This document shows positions 17,603 to 26,868 of a stretch of DNA of 64,000 nucleotides, one piece after another. The stretch spans positions 1 to 64,000 of the forward strand of contig NZ_JAGWDK010000022.1 of the NCBI RefSeq assembly GCF_018398875.1, written 5' to 3'. The translations under genes were made by a program, and so were the position numbers. The stretch comes from Bradyrhizobium sp. sGM-13 (GTDB lineage: Bacteria > Pseudomonadota > Alphaproteobacteria > Rhizobiales > Xanthobacteraceae). The notes under the pieces were generated by a model, which saw only the letters and a list, made by a program, of their open reading frames with translations, was not told the DNA's origin and made no database searches. Position 1 is the stretch's first letter, and the number at the start of each line of letters is the position of its first letter.

Positions 17603-19162
17603 ATGGCGACGTCGGGCCAGCCATCGGCATCCGTTCCCGGCCTGCGCCGGAACATGGTGACGATCTGCGCCATGACGGCGACGATCATGCAGGCGCTGGA
17701 CACGACGATCGCCAACGTCGCGCTGCCCTACATGCAGGGCACGCTGTCGGCGTCGCAGGACCAGATCAACTGGGTGCTGACCTCCTATATCGTCGCCGCC
17801 GCGATCATGACCGCGCCGGTCGGATGGATCGCCAACCGCTTCGGCAGCAAGCGCATCTTCATCATCTGCTCGGCCGGCTTCACGATCGCCTCGGTGTTAT
17901 GCGGATTGGCGCAGGACATCGGCCAGATGGTGGTGTTTCGTCTGCTGCAGGGCGTGTTCGGCGCGGCGCTGGTGCCGCTGTCGCAGGCCGTGATGCTCGA
18001 TTCCTACGCGCTGCATGAACGCGCCAAAGCAATGGCGATCTGGGGCATGGGGGTGATGATGGGGCCGATCATGGGTCCGTCGCTTGGCGCCTGGCTGACG
18101 GAAACCTATTCCTGGCACTGGGTGTTCTTCGTCAACCTGCCGTTTGGCATTATCACTGTGCTCGGCCTCGTCATCTTCATGGACGAGACCAAGAAGGACA
18201 TCGAGCTGCGGTTCGACTGGTTCGGCTTCACCGCGCTGGCGGTCGCCATCGGCGCGCTGCAGCTCGCGCTCGACCGCGGCGAACAGCTCGGCTGGCTGGA
18301 ATCCAACGAGATCATTGCCGAGTTCATCATTGCCGGCATCGGCTTCTATTACTTCCTGGCGCATTCGCTGACGACGCAACATCCGTTCATCCAGTTCGCG
18401 CTGTTCAAGGACAAGAATTTCGTCGCCGGCTGCGTATTTATGGCGGTCATGGGACTGGTGCTGTTTTCCACCATGGCCCTTTCCTCGCCGTTCCTGCAGA
18501 ACGTGATCGGCTATCCCATCATCACCGCCGGGCTTCTGCTGGCGAGCCGCGGCTGCGGCACGTTCGTGGCGATGATGCTGGTCGGCCGCATGATGAACCA
18601 TATCGAGGCACGAACACTGATCGTCTCCGGCCTCGGCATCACCTGCCTGTCGCTGTTCTACATGACCGGCTGGACCGACCAGACCGGCGTGACCGAGATC
18701 GTGACCATCAGCGTGGTTCAGGGCTTTGGCTTTGGGTTGGTATTCGTGCCGCTCTCCACGGTGGCGTTCCTGACGCTACCCAATCATCTGCGCACCGACG
18801 GCACGTCGATGCTGACCTTGATGCGCAACGTCGCCAGCTCGATCGGGATATCGCTCGTGATCTCGCAACTGACGCAAGGCACGCGCTACACCTACGCGGT
18901 CCTGTCGGAGCACATCAATCCGTTCAATCACGCCCTGCAGATGCCCCAAGTGCGCGACATGATCGACCTCGCCACCGACAAGGGCCGCGCCATGGCGGAT
19001 ATGATGGTCAAGATACAGGCGCAGATCATCGCATTCTCATATGACTACCAGCTCGTGATGATCTTCACCGCCTGCGCCATCCCGCTCGCCATCATGATCG
19101 GCTCGACCAAGGCGACGCTGCGCGAGCAGTCGACCGCGCCGGATCATGCGGTGATGGAGTAG
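17603..19162 (+). CDS. emrB: DHA2 family multidrug MFS transporter (EmrB-like)
   Basis: The 519-residue protein has the fourteen-helix pattern of DHA2 antiporters. The N-terminal motif is LDTTIANVALPYM, followed by the loop 2-3 signature around WIANRFGSKRI and by motif C, GPIMGPSLGAWLTE. It would extrude drugs or toxic metabolites using the proton gradient, through the adaptor encoded just upstream and an outer-membrane channel encoded elsewhere. It is the last gene of the marR-emrA-emrB type operon; the next gene converges 23 bp away. Confidence 0.93.
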   Translation: MATSGQPSASVPGLRRNMVTICAMTATIMQALDTTIANVALPYMQGTLSASQDQINWVLTSYIVAAAIMTAPVGWIANRFGSKRIFIICSAGFTIASVLCGLAQDIGQMVVFRLLQGVFGAALVPLSQAVMLDSYALHERAKAMAIWGMGVMMGPIMGPSLGAWLTETYSWHWVFFVNLPFGIITVLGLVIFMDETKKDIELRFDWFGFTALAVAIGALQLALDRGEQLGWLESNEIIAEFIIAGIGFYYFLAHSLTTQHPFIQFALFKDKNFVAGCVFMAVMGLVLFSTMALSSPFLQNVIGYPIITAGLLLASRGCGTFVAMMLVGRMMNHIEARTLIVSGLGITCLSLFYMTGWTDQTGVTEIVTISVVQGFGFGLVFVPLSTVAFLTLPNHLRTDGTSMLTLMRNVASSIGISLVISQLTQGTRYTYAVLSEHINPFNHALQMPQVRDMIDLATDKGRAMADMMVKIQAQIIAFSYDYQLVMIFTACAIPLAIMIGSTKATLREQSTAPDHAVME

Positions 19163-19185
19163 GGCTGCCATTCGGAGCGCCCGCG

Positions 19186-19665
19186 TTACGGCCGCTCCGA
19201 CACTGAAAGCGCGTCGAGCCGGACGTAGCTCGCTTCCATTCCCTGCTCCATGCCGGTCGCCAGCATCGTGGCGCGCGTCGCAGCATCTGGCAGCGTCATA
19301 CGCATGGTCATCAAGGTGCCGGCTCCGTCCGACGCGAAGTTGGTTTCGACGTGATTGTCAGGTGTCGGGTCCGGCAGATGCATCCGTTCGACATGTACGA
19401 GGCGGCTGAACGGCGCCACCTCGATAAATTCGCCGGTCAGGTGGAAGCCGCCGCCCTTGCCGTCGCTCCATTCGTACCGGATCTTGCCGCCCGGGCGTGC
19501 CTCGTTGACGCAGACCGGCATCGTCCAGCCTTCCGGACCAAGCAGCCACTTCTGGATCAGCGCCGGCTCGGTGTGCGCGCGAAACACCGCCTCCGGCGTG
19601 GCGGCAAACCGCCTGGTAACCACGACGTGGGTGTCGCCTTCGGTCTTCAGCGTCAACTTACTCAT
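19186..19665 (-). CDS. SRPBCC/AHSA1 domain protein
   Basis: The 159-residue protein has the helix-grip fold pattern of the AHSA1 family: VVVTRRFAATPEAVFRAHTE, then WLLGPEGW, and a C-terminal amphipathic helix around MLATGMEQGMEASY. These proteins bind hydrophobic ligands; no specific ligand can be read. The start ATG overlaps the stop of the ArsR gene by 4 bases, so the pair is translationally coupled. ArsR-AHSA1 pairs of this kind are a recurrent two-gene module. Confidence 0.9.
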   Translation of the reverse strand: MSKLTLKTEGDTHVVVTRRFAATPEAVFRAHTEPALIQKWLLGPEGWTMPVCVNEARPGGKIRYEWSDGKGGGFHLTGEFIEVAPFSRLVHVERMHLPDPTPDNHVETNFASDGAGTLMTMRMTLPDAATRATMLATGMEQGMEASYVRLDALSVSERP

Positions 19666-19997
19666 GGGATTGCCTTCTCCTGGGTTTTCATTTCGGCCAG
19701 CACGTCGTCCAACCGGTTGTAATTTGCCGCGAGCGTCTGCCGCAGCATCGCAAGCCATTGGTCGATCTCGGCGACGGCCGCAGGCGCTAGCCGGCATGGC
19801 CGTTTCGTGCCTTCGACGCGGCGCAGAATAAGGCCGGCGCCTTCGAGGACTTTGAGGTGACGGGAGATGGCGGGCTGCGTCATCTCGAACGGCTCAGCCA
19901 ATTCCATGACGGTGGCCTCGCCTAGCGCAAGGCGCGCCAGGATCGCCCGGCGGGTCGGGTCGGCCAGCGCGGAAAAGGCAGCATCAAGATTCGCCAT
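19662..19997 (-). CDS. ArsR family winged-helix regulator
   Basis: The 111-residue protein is a compact ArsR/SmtB-type repressor. It opens with ALADPTRRAILARLALGEA and carries the recognition helix MTQPAISRHLKVLEGAGL. No paired Cys typical of metal sensing is present, so a non-metal signal is likely. This is usual for members partnered with AHSA1 proteins. Two TTATATAA palindromes lie just upstream and may be its operator. Confidence 0.92.
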   Translation of the reverse strand: MANLDAAFSALADPTRRAILARLALGEATVMELAEPFEMTQPAISRHLKVLEGAGLILRRVEGTKRPCRLAPAAVAEIDQWLAMLRQTLAANYNRLDDVLAEMKTQEKAIP

Positions 19998-20014
19998 AGA
20001 ACATCTCAGATCCG

Positions 20015-20038
20015 TTATATAACTGATCTTTTATATAA
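20015..20038. promoter_or_regulatory. Paired TTATATAA palindromes, candidate ArsR operator
   Basis: TTATATAA occurs at 20015-20022 and again at 20031-20038 with an 8-bp spacer, 18-41 bp before the arsR start. The AT-rich pair stands out in GC-rich DNA and fits a dimer-binding operator or overlapping promoter. Confidence 0.5.
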
Positions 20039-20190
20039 TCGTTCTTTTATGTCAAGTCGGGAATGTGAAAGGCTGGCTGCGGCTGGGCCGCCGGCCGCCC
20101 GGCAACTCAGCTCGATATCAGCTAGGCCGAGGCGGTCGAGTTCTCCAGAAACGAGGAAGCGACGCCGCCAAAACTGAAATTCGCGGCTGC

Positions 20191-22062
20191 TCAAGCCCGT
20201 GGCATGGTCAGCGGCCGGGATGCCCGGGTCTGTGCGGCGAGCCTGATCGCGGCGTTGGCAGCGCCGAAGCCGTGATAGTCGCGCCGCTCGACGATCTCGA
20301 AGAAAAACCGCTCGTCGAAGGCATGGGTATAGGCTTGGAAGAATTCGCCCTCGCCCTCGCGGTCGTAGAGAATCTGATTGTCGCGCAGCGCCGCCATCGT
20401 CGTGGCGTCGAGGCCGTATTTGGCCTCGAGATCATCGTAGTAATTGTCGGGAATCTTCAGGAAATCTGCACCCCGCGCGCGCATATCGGCCACGGCTGCA
20501 AAGATATCGCGGCAGGAGAACGCGACGTGCTGGACACCGGAGCCGAAGAATTCGTGGATGAAGCGGGCCGACAGCGTGCGCGTCGCCGATGAACCGTTCA
20601 GAACCACCCGCAGGTTTTCGTTGGCGTTGATCAGCGCCTGGCTCTGCACCAGGCCGACCGGATCGGCGATCTCGAACTGAGGTAGACGCTTCAGATCGAG
20701 AATGCCGGTATAGAATAATAACCACGACAGCATCTCGTCGTAGGGCATCGATTGCGAGATGTGGTCGACTTCGTCGAGACGATCGGTAGCCGCATCGCTG
20801 CGCAGCGGCTCGAAATCGAGCTCCCAGTTCTTGCCGGCTTGCTCCCGAAAATACAGCAGGCTGCCGCCGACGCCGCGGATCGCCGGGATTTCAAGCTCGC
20901 CCGGCCCTACCGGCTGATAGAAGGTGCGCGCCTGCAGCGCTTCGGCGCGCGCCATGGTGCTGCTGGCGTCATCGACATCAACAGCGATGGCGCAGACCCC
21001 GGGACCGTGCGCGACAAAATGCGAATGGGCAAAGCTATCAGGCTCGCAATTGATCACGAGATCGATATGGCCCTGCGACCAACGCTCGACGTCCTTGCTG
21101 CGATGCGCACCCGTCTTGCGAAAGCCCAGTTGGCCGAACAGCGCCGCGAGGTCGCTGGCCTTCTCTTCACTGACGGCAAATTCGATGAAGCCGACGCCGC
21201 GGCTGCGCGCCTTCGGCGGCAGTGGCTTTGCCGGAGCGATCGAGGCGGCGCTACGGACGTCATCCTCAAGCAGGATCAGCGAGCGCAGCCCGTCGGTCGC
21301 GGTGCGCACCGCGGAGCCGGCGCGAAACTGATCGTTGAATATTTCCAGCGACAGCGGGCCGGCATAGCCGGTGGCAAGCACGTCTTCCACGAAGCGGGCG
21401 ACCGGCAGGTCACCCTGCCCCGGGAAGCAGCGGAAATGCCGGCTCCAGGACAAAACGTCGAGGCCAAGTTTCGGCGCGTCGGCGAGTTGCACCAGAAAGA
21501 TCTTGTCGGCGGGGATCGATTGAATCGGCAGCGTCGGGAACGCCGGCGCCAGAGCGTGAAAGCTATCCAGAATGACGCCGATCGATTTGTGGTCGGCGCG
21601 CCGCACGATCTCCCAGGCGTCGCGATAATCGTTGACGTGAAGCCCCCAGGCGAGCGCCTCATAGCCGACGCGCAAGCCCCGCGCGGCGGCCCGCTCACCC
21701 AGTTCGCGGAAATCGGCCGCCGCGCGGTCGATGCCGCCGAGCGAGGCCGGCGAGATGTTGCTGCAGATCAGCATCAAGTCGGTCTGCAATTCCTGCATCA
21801 AGTCGAACTTGCGCTCGGCGCGGCCGAAATTGCGCCCTCGCTGCGGCTCCGGCATGCCCTCGAAGTCGCGAAATGGCTGGAAAGCGCAGATCGACAGCCC
21901 GAGATCGCGGCACATCTGGCCGACCTCGCGCGGGCTGCCTGCGAACGACAGCAGGTCGTTCTCGAAGATCTCGACGGCGTCGAATCCGGCAGCGGCTATC
22001 GCCCGCAGCTTTTCGTCGAGCGCGCCGCTCAGCGAAACGGTAGCGATCGAGCGCTTGTTCAT
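20191..22062 (-). CDS. quiC: Two-domain 3-dehydroshikimate dehydratase (sugar isomerase-like plus HPPD-like)
   Basis: The 623-residue protein fuses an N-terminal AP-endonuclease-2/xylose-isomerase-like barrel (1-275) to a C-terminal 4-hydroxyphenylpyruvate-dioxygenase-like region (290-600). Barrel metal ligands are Glu134, Asp166, His168 and Glu240. The C-terminal half keeps His433, His512 and Glu589 in the places of the iron triad. This architecture belongs to bacterial dehydroshikimate dehydratases, which form protocatechuate from 3-dehydroshikimate. The C-terminal domain has no settled role. Its start overlaps the stop of the LivF-type gene by 4 bases. With pcaHG and an AroE homologue nearby, catabolic use is strongly supported. 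The symbol is by function. Confidence 0.88.
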   Translation of the reverse strand: MNKRSIATVSLSGALDEKLRAIAAAGFDAVEIFENDLLSFAGSPREVGQMCRDLGLSICAFQPFRDFEGMPEPQRGRNFGRAERKFDLMQELQTDLMLICSNISPASLGGIDRAAADFRELGERAAARGLRVGYEALAWGLHVNDYRDAWEIVRRADHKSIGVILDSFHALAPAFPTLPIQSIPADKIFLVQLADAPKLGLDVLSWSRHFRCFPGQGDLPVARFVEDVLATGYAGPLSLEIFNDQFRAGSAVRTATDGLRSLILLEDDVRSAASIAPAKPLPPKARSRGVGFIEFAVSEEKASDLAALFGQLGFRKTGAHRSKDVERWSQGHIDLVINCEPDSFAHSHFVAHGPGVCAIAVDVDDASSTMARAEALQARTFYQPVGPGELEIPAIRGVGGSLLYFREQAGKNWELDFEPLRSDAATDRLDEVDHISQSMPYDEMLSWLLFYTGILDLKRLPQFEIADPVGLVQSQALINANENLRVVLNGSSATRTLSARFIHEFFGSGVQHVAFSCRDIFAAVADMRARGADFLKIPDNYYDDLEAKYGLDATTMAALRDNQILYDREGEGEFFQAYTHAFDERFFFEIVERRDYHGFGAANAAIRLAAQTRASRPLTMPRA

Positions 22063-22799
22063 GCCGCAGTTTCCGTCATGGCGCCACCTAGGAACAATTG
22101 CCCGATGCGGGGATCGTTCAGCACCCGCTCCGCTTTGTCGACGAGCCGGGTCTGACCGAGTTCAAGCACGATGCCGTAATCTGAAATCTCCAGCGCCGAG
22201 CGCGCATTCTGCTCGATCATCAGGATCGACACGCCGCGATCGCGCAATTCCTTCAGAATGTTGAAGGTCTGCTGCACCATCAGCGGCGATAGCCCGATCG
22301 AAGGCTCGTCGATCAGCACGAGTTGCGGATTGAGCAGGAGGCCGCGGACGATCTCGAGCTGTTTCTGCTCGCCACCCGAGAGCGTGGACGCCTGCTGGGT
22401 CGCCCTTTTGCGCAGCGCAGGAAACTTGTCGAGCGCCGCCTCGATCCGCGCGGGCAGATCGGTGATGTCCCGCCCGGCGACGACGGCGCCGAGCTGGATG
22501 TTGTCGCGCACCGACAATTCGGGGAAGATGTTGCGTCCCTGCGGCACGTAGCAGATGCCTGAAGTCAGCAATTCGCGCTGGCTCAGCCCGGTAACGTCGC
22601 GCCCTTTGAATACGATCCTGCCTTCACGCAGCTTCAACAGCCCGAAGATCGCCTTGAACACGGTGGATTTTCCGGCGCCGTTCGGGCCGATCACGGTGGT
22701 GATGGAGCCCGCCGGCACGGAAAAACTGGTGCCGTTGAGGATCGTCATCTTGCCGTAGCCGCCGACGAGGCCTTGAACATCGAGGATGGCGTCGCTCAT
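22059..22799 (-). CDS. livF: ABC transporter ATPase, branched-chain amino acid type (LivF-like)
   Basis: The 246-residue ATPase has Walker A GPNGAGKST, the signature LSGGEQKQLE and Walker B LVLIDEPS. It belongs to the HAAT (branched-chain amino acid) class, LivF subgroup. It energises import with the LivG-like ATPase encoded 11 bp upstream. Context with dehydroshikimate dehydratase and pca genes suggests that the substrate is an aromatic or alicyclic acid rather than an amino acid. The ATG at 22799 follows an AGGAG site. Confidence 0.93.
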   Translation of the reverse strand: MSDAILDVQGLVGGYGKMTILNGTSFSVPAGSITTVIGPNGAGKSTVFKAIFGLLKLREGRIVFKGRDVTGLSQRELLTSGICYVPQGRNIFPELSVRDNIQLGAVVAGRDITDLPARIEAALDKFPALRKRATQQASTLSGGEQKQLEIVRGLLLNPQLVLIDEPSIGLSPLMVQQTFNILKELRDRGVSILMIEQNARSALEISDYGIVLELGQTRLVDKAERVLNDPRIGQLFLGGAMTETAA

Positions 22800-22810
22800 G
22801 GGCTGCTCCT

Positions 22811-23554
22811 CTAGTGGCCGAGATAGGCTTCGATGACAGCGGGATTGGCGCGGACTTCGCCAGGCGTGCCCATCGCCAGCAGCCTGCCTTCCGCCATCAC
22901 CATCACGCGCGTGCATAGCGACATCACGAATTCCATGTTGTGCTCGATCACGACGAAGGTGGCGCGCTTCTCTCGGTTGATCGCGGCCAGCCGTTCCTTG
23001 AGATCCCCGAGCATGGTGAGGTTGACGCCGCCGGCCGGTTCATCGAGCAGCACCAGCCGCGGGCCACCCATGAACGCCATCGCGGCGTCCAGCAGCTTTT
23101 GCTGGCCATACGACAGCCCGCCGGCGGTTTCGGTGGCGAGATGGTCGAGCTTGAAGAAGCCGATTATCTGGTCGGCCGCGGCGGTCAGTCCCGCATCCGA
23201 CGGACCGAACAGCCGCGACACCATGTTGCCCTGATGCTCTTGGCCAGCAAGGATCAGATTCTCCCGCACCGAGAGTTTTGGGAATACCTGCAGAAGCTGG
23301 AAGGTGCGGCTGACGCCCAGACGATTCAACTCGGACGGCCGCAATCCCGTGACGACTTTGCCGTCGACCTTTACCTCGCCATCGGTCGGCGTGAGTTGCC
23401 CGAGGATGCAGTTGAACAGGGTGGACTTGCCACAGCCGTTCGGGCCGATTAGGCCGAGGATCTCACCCTCCTGCACGTCAAAGCTGACGCCGTCGACCGC
23501 CTTGATGCCCCCAAAACTCTTTTTGATGTTGCTGACTTCGAGAACTGCGGTCAT
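22811..23554 (-). CDS. livG: ABC transporter ATPase, branched-chain amino acid type (LivG-like)
   Basis: The 247-residue ATPase has Walker A GPNGCGKSTL, the signature LSYGQQKLLD and Walker B LVLLDEPAGG. It has the C-terminal LivG feature: TPGEVRANPAVIEAYLGH. It pairs with the LivF-like ATPase. The start overlaps the stop of the LivM-like gene by 4 bases, marking translational coupling in the transporter operon. Confidence 0.94.
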   Translation of the reverse strand: MTAVLEVSNIKKSFGGIKAVDGVSFDVQEGEILGLIGPNGCGKSTLFNCILGQLTPTDGEVKVDGKVVTGLRPSELNRLGVSRTFQLLQVFPKLSVRENLILAGQEHQGNMVSRLFGPSDAGLTAAADQIIGFFKLDHLATETAGGLSYGQQKLLDAAMAFMGGPRLVLLDEPAGGVNLTMLGDLKERLAAINREKRATFVVIEHNMEFVMSLCTRVMVMAEGRLLAMGTPGEVRANPAVIEAYLGH

Positions 23555-24549
23555 GGCGCCGTCTCCAGCCGGGATTTAGCCACTGCCCGCAAGGCGGACG
23601 CCGCCTTGGTGCGACGCTCGGTCAGATAACGATCGAGAATGCCGAGAATACCGGTCGGCGAATAGATCAGAAGCAGCATCACGGCGACCGCATAGAGCAT
23701 CAAATAGTAGCCTTGCGTGAAGCGCAGCCATTCCGGCAGCAGCACCGCAATCATTGCGCCGAGGAACGGCCCGAAGAAGAATCCGGAGCCGCCGACGATC
23801 ACCATCATCAACAAGTCAAGCGAGAGCGAGAGGTTGAACGGAACCGGATCGATATATTGCGTCAGCGGCGCATAAAGCGTGCCGGCGACGCCGCCCAGCG
23901 CCGATCCGATTGCGAACGCCATCAGCGTATAGCGGCGCGTGTCGATACCGAGCGACAGCGCGCGCACCGGATTTTCGCGCAGCGCCACGAAAGCGCGGCC
24001 CCAAGGCGAGCGGATCAGCCACCACATCACCAGCGAGACGATGCCGAGCGAGCCGAGGCAGAAATAATAGAACGGCAGCGGCCGGTTGGTCGCGAAGCCA
24101 AGGACATTCGGCCGCGGAATATTGGAGATGCCGTAGATGCCCTTGGTGAGCCAGTCCTCGTTGCGGAACACCAGGAAGGCCAGAGTCGAGAACGCCAGCG
24201 TCACGAAGGCGAGGTAGTGATGCTGCACGCGCAGCGCCGGATAGCCCAGGATCCAGCCGATCGCAAAGCACAGCACGATCGCGACACCGAGCGCCACGAT
24301 CAGCGGCATGCCCTGCGTGGTCATGATCGCCGCCGCGTAGGCGCCGATGCCGACGAACGCGCCCTGCGCCAGCGAAACCTGGCCGGCATATCCCAGCGTC
24401 AGATTGAGCCCCATTGCGGCAATCGTCATGACAGCCCATTGGCTCAGGATGTAGAGGCCATAGCGGTTGAAATTCATCGGCACGATAATCAGCGCCGCGA
24501 TGACGGCAACGCCGAGGGCAATACGCCAGTATTTTCCGATTGCGGTCAT
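23551..24549 (-). CDS. livM: ABC transporter permease, branched-chain amino acid type (LivM-like)
   Basis: The 332-residue permease has eight to ten hydrophobic helices. It contains LNLTLGYAGQVSLAQGAF, the conserved LivM motif, and the cytoplasmic loop RSPWGRAFVALRENPVRA that contacts the ATPase. The ATG at 24549 overlaps the LivH-like stop by 4 bases. A much longer open frame upstream only reads through the antisense of livH and was not used. The C-terminal 25 residues are charged and probably cytoplasmic. Confidence 0.93.
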   Translation of the reverse strand: MTAIGKYWRIALGVAVIAALIIVPMNFNRYGLYILSQWAVMTIAAMGLNLTLGYAGQVSLAQGAFVGIGAYAAAIMTTQGMPLIVALGVAIVLCFAIGWILGYPALRVQHHYLAFVTLAFSTLAFLVFRNEDWLTKGIYGISNIPRPNVLGFATNRPLPFYYFCLGSLGIVSLVMWWLIRSPWGRAFVALRENPVRALSLGIDTRRYTLMAFAIGSALGGVAGTLYAPLTQYIDPVPFNLSLSLDLLMMVIVGGSGFFFGPFLGAMIAVLLPEWLRFTQGYYLMLYAVAVMLLLIYSPTGILGILDRYLTERRTKAASALRAVAKSRLETAP

Positions 24550-25421
24550 ACTGTGCGCTCCTCGGGCCTGCCGAGTAACCCCTGCGGGCGGAACAGGATA
24601 ATGACGATCAGCAGGATCAACGGCACCGCGGCACGGTATTGCGTCGACACATAGGCCGCCGCCAGATTGTCGACGACGCCGATCAACAGCCCGCCGGCAA
24701 TGGCGCCGCGCACCTGATTGAAGCCGCCGACGATCGCCGCGATGAACGCCGCCTGCCCCAACACTTCGCCGGAGGAGAATTTCGCCAGATAAATCGGCGT
24801 GATCAGCAGCGACGCCAACGCCACCAGAAACGCGTTGATCAGGAACGTCAGCAGGATCATGCGTTCGACCGGCACGCCGATAATGCGGGCAACCGTCGGA
24901 TTCTGCGCGGTCGCTTGCATCTGGTGACCGATCGACGTGCGGTTCAACAGCGCGGTCAGGCCAATCACCACGGCGATCGCAAGCGCGAGCACGCCGAGGC
25001 TCTGCAACGAGACCACGCGGCCGAGGACCCAGACGTCGCCGGCAGGCACGATAGAGGGGAATGGCGAGGCTTCCGCACTGAAGAACTGCTTCACCGCCTC
25101 CTTCATGCCGATTGCGAGCGCCATGGTCGCGATCGCGAGTGGCAGCACGCCGTGCCGCAGCATCGGATCCACCAGCAAGAGCTTGAAGCCGAGCCCTAAG
25201 AGCAGCAGCGACAGCAGGATGCCAAGGATGATGGCGAGCCAGAACGGTGCGCCCGCGTGCATCACCGCCAGCATCAGGAACGCTGGCAGCATCACGAATT
25301 CGCCTTGCGCGAAATTGATGGTTTGCGACGTCTGCCACAGCAGCGTGAAACCGACTGCGACAAGGGCATAGATCGCCCCGGTCGCAAGGCCTGCCACGAG
25401 CAGATCGAGCAGATTGGACAT
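24546..25421 (-). CDS. livH: ABC transporter permease, branched-chain amino acid type (LivH-like)
   Basis: The 291-residue permease shows the LivH signature: an N-terminal LLVAGLATGAIYALVAVG helix and QTINFAQGEFVML. The ATPase-contact loop is NRTSIGHQMQATAQNPT. It forms the heterodimeric channel with the LivM-like protein. The gap to the substrate-binding gene is 258 bp and holds a repeat element, so the operon may be internally separated or re-promoted here. Confidence 0.94.
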   Translation of the reverse strand: MSNLLDLLVAGLATGAIYALVAVGFTLLWQTSQTINFAQGEFVMLPAFLMLAVMHAGAPFWLAIILGILLSLLLLGLGFKLLLVDPMLRHGVLPLAIATMALAIGMKEAVKQFFSAEASPFPSIVPAGDVWVLGRVVSLQSLGVLALAIAVVIGLTALLNRTSIGHQMQATAQNPTVARIIGVPVERMILLTFLINAFLVALASLLITPIYLAKFSSGEVLGQAAFIAAIVGGFNQVRGAIAGGLLIGVVDNLAAAYVSTQYRAAVPLILLIVIILFRPQGLLGRPEERTV

Positions 25422-25502
25422 GCTTTTCCCTCACGACGCGGAGATCGGCTCCGCTGACACTTCGGCTCAGATGAATTTCGCTCGGCCGCGCGCCGGGCTC
25501 CA

Positions 25503-25629
25503 CCTCTCCCGCGTGCGGGGGAGGTCGCATTGCATCGACAGATGCGATGCGGGTGGGGGCTCTCTCCACGCGGGCAGTGCAACTCGCGGCGACACCCCCA
25601 CCCCGGCCCTCCCCCGCAAGCGGGAGAGG
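25503..25629. repeat. Dispersed palindromic element (family E) between the SBP gene and livH
   Basis: Arms CCTCTCCCGC (25503-25512) and GCGGGAGAGG (25620-25629) are exact reverse complements, each backed by its own small G/C hairpin. The inner part contains CCCCCACCCCGGCCCTCCCC. I know this style of element from many rhizobial genomes. In mRNA it could form a stabilising hairpin at the 3' end of the binding-protein message. Confidence 0.7.
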
Positions 25630-25679
25630 GAGTGCAGTCCCGTCGCGGCTGAACTCATCCGGCCACGGTTCACAACAAC

Positions 25680-26816
25680 TCAATTCAGCTTCGGCAGCAC
25701 CTGCTTGACGACCTGCTTGCCCTCGACGATCTCGACCAGGAATCCCTGGCGATCGATGTCGCCTTTCTCATCGAAGGTCACATCCATCAGGATGCCGGGC
25801 TCGCTCGCGGCCTTGATGGTGAGGCCGTGAAGCGTATCAGCGAACTTTTTGGCGTCGACCTTGCCCATCTTTTCGGTAGTCGCCTTGACCATGTAGATCG
25901 CGAGATAGCCCTTGAGTCCGTTGTGGTCGGGGACGTAGTTGTACTTCTTGACGAACTTTTCCCTGAAGGCCTTGACCAGATCGACGGGTGCGTCGGTGGT
26001 AAGCCCAACGTGGCCGCGCGCACCGTTTGCCGCGTCTCCAGCCAGTTCGACGACCTTTTGACCGACCAGGGTAGTCTCGCCCACCAGCGGCACAGCGACT
26101 GCCTGCCGTTTCAGCTCTTTCAAGATGCGCGCGCTTTCTTCCTCGTTGAGGTAGATGAAGGCGGCATCGGGCGCCGCGGCCTTGATCTTGCTGACGTCGG
26201 CAGCGAAATCGGCCTGTCCCGCTTCGGTGGAAAGGTCTGCCGCGACCTTGATGTTGTATTTGGCGAATTCCTTGCTGATGACGTCGCGGCCACCTTTGCC
26301 GAAGTCGTTGTTGACCCAGACGATCGCAACCGATTTGGCCTTCAGCTCATCGTTGATGTATTTCGCGACTTTTGGCATCGAGGATTGCTGGCCGAACGAG
26401 GTGCGGAACAGAAACTTGTTGCCACCCTGCGTTAGTTCGGCCGCCTCGCCGCCCATGATCTGGGTGATGCCGGCTTCGGCGGCGAGCGGCGAAGTGACCT
26501 TGACCGAGCCCGAGTAGCCGGGCCCGAGCAGGACGTAGGGCTCATTGTCGAGCGCCTTTTGCACCTGCGCGCGGGCAACGCCGGGGTTGGATTGCGAATC
26601 CGCATGCGTGACTTCGAGCTTGCGGCCGAGCACGCCGCCCTTGGCGTTGATCTCCTCGATCGCGAGATCGATGCCGTTTTTCCAGTTGTTGCCGACGGTG
26701 GCGCCGCCGCCCGACAGTTCGGCGACGTCGGCGAGCTTGATCGGTGCTCCCTGCGCCAATGCGGTTGCGGCCGATACGGTAGCGAGCAATAGCCCGGCAA
26801 AGATTCCAGATCTCAT
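25680..26816 (-). CDS. ABC transporter substrate-binding protein, branched-chain amino acid type
   Basis: The 378-residue periplasmic binding protein has a signal peptide (LLLATVSAATALAQ) and a Leu/Ile/Val-type type-1 fold. Recognisable parts are IKLADVAELSGGGATVGNNW, EINAKGGVLGRKLEV and GPGYSGSVKV. It would capture the transported acid and deliver it to the LivHMGF channel. ATG 26816 is preferred because GAGGGG lies about six bases upstream; an ATG at 26822 abuts the site. It lies 52 bp after the shikimate dehydrogenase gene, in the same direction. Confidence 0.92.
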   Translation of the reverse strand: MRSGIFAGLLLATVSAATALAQGAPIKLADVAELSGGGATVGNNWKNGIDLAIEEINAKGGVLGRKLEVTHADSQSNPGVARAQVQKALDNEPYVLLGPGYSGSVKVTSPLAAEAGITQIMGGEAAELTQGGNKFLFRTSFGQQSSMPKVAKYINDELKAKSVAIVWVNNDFGKGGRDVISKEFAKYNIKVAADLSTEAGQADFAADVSKIKAAAPDAAFIYLNEEESARILKELKRQAVAVPLVGETTLVGQKVVELAGDAANGARGHVGLTTDAPVDLVKAFREKFVKKYNYVPDHNGLKGYLAIYMVKATTEKMGKVDAKKFADTLHGLTIKAASEPGILMDVTFDEKGDIDRQGFLVEIVEGKQVVKQVLPKLN

Positions 26817-26868
26817 TTCCATCCCCTCTTGTTGTTTCAAAAAGACGGCCTTGTAACCGGCCGTGCTG

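Noticed and set aside
24550..25683. N-terminal extension of the LivM-like gene
   Set aside because: The extension runs antisense-like through livH in another frame and is not similar to any permease; the 4-bp overlap start at 24549 is typical.
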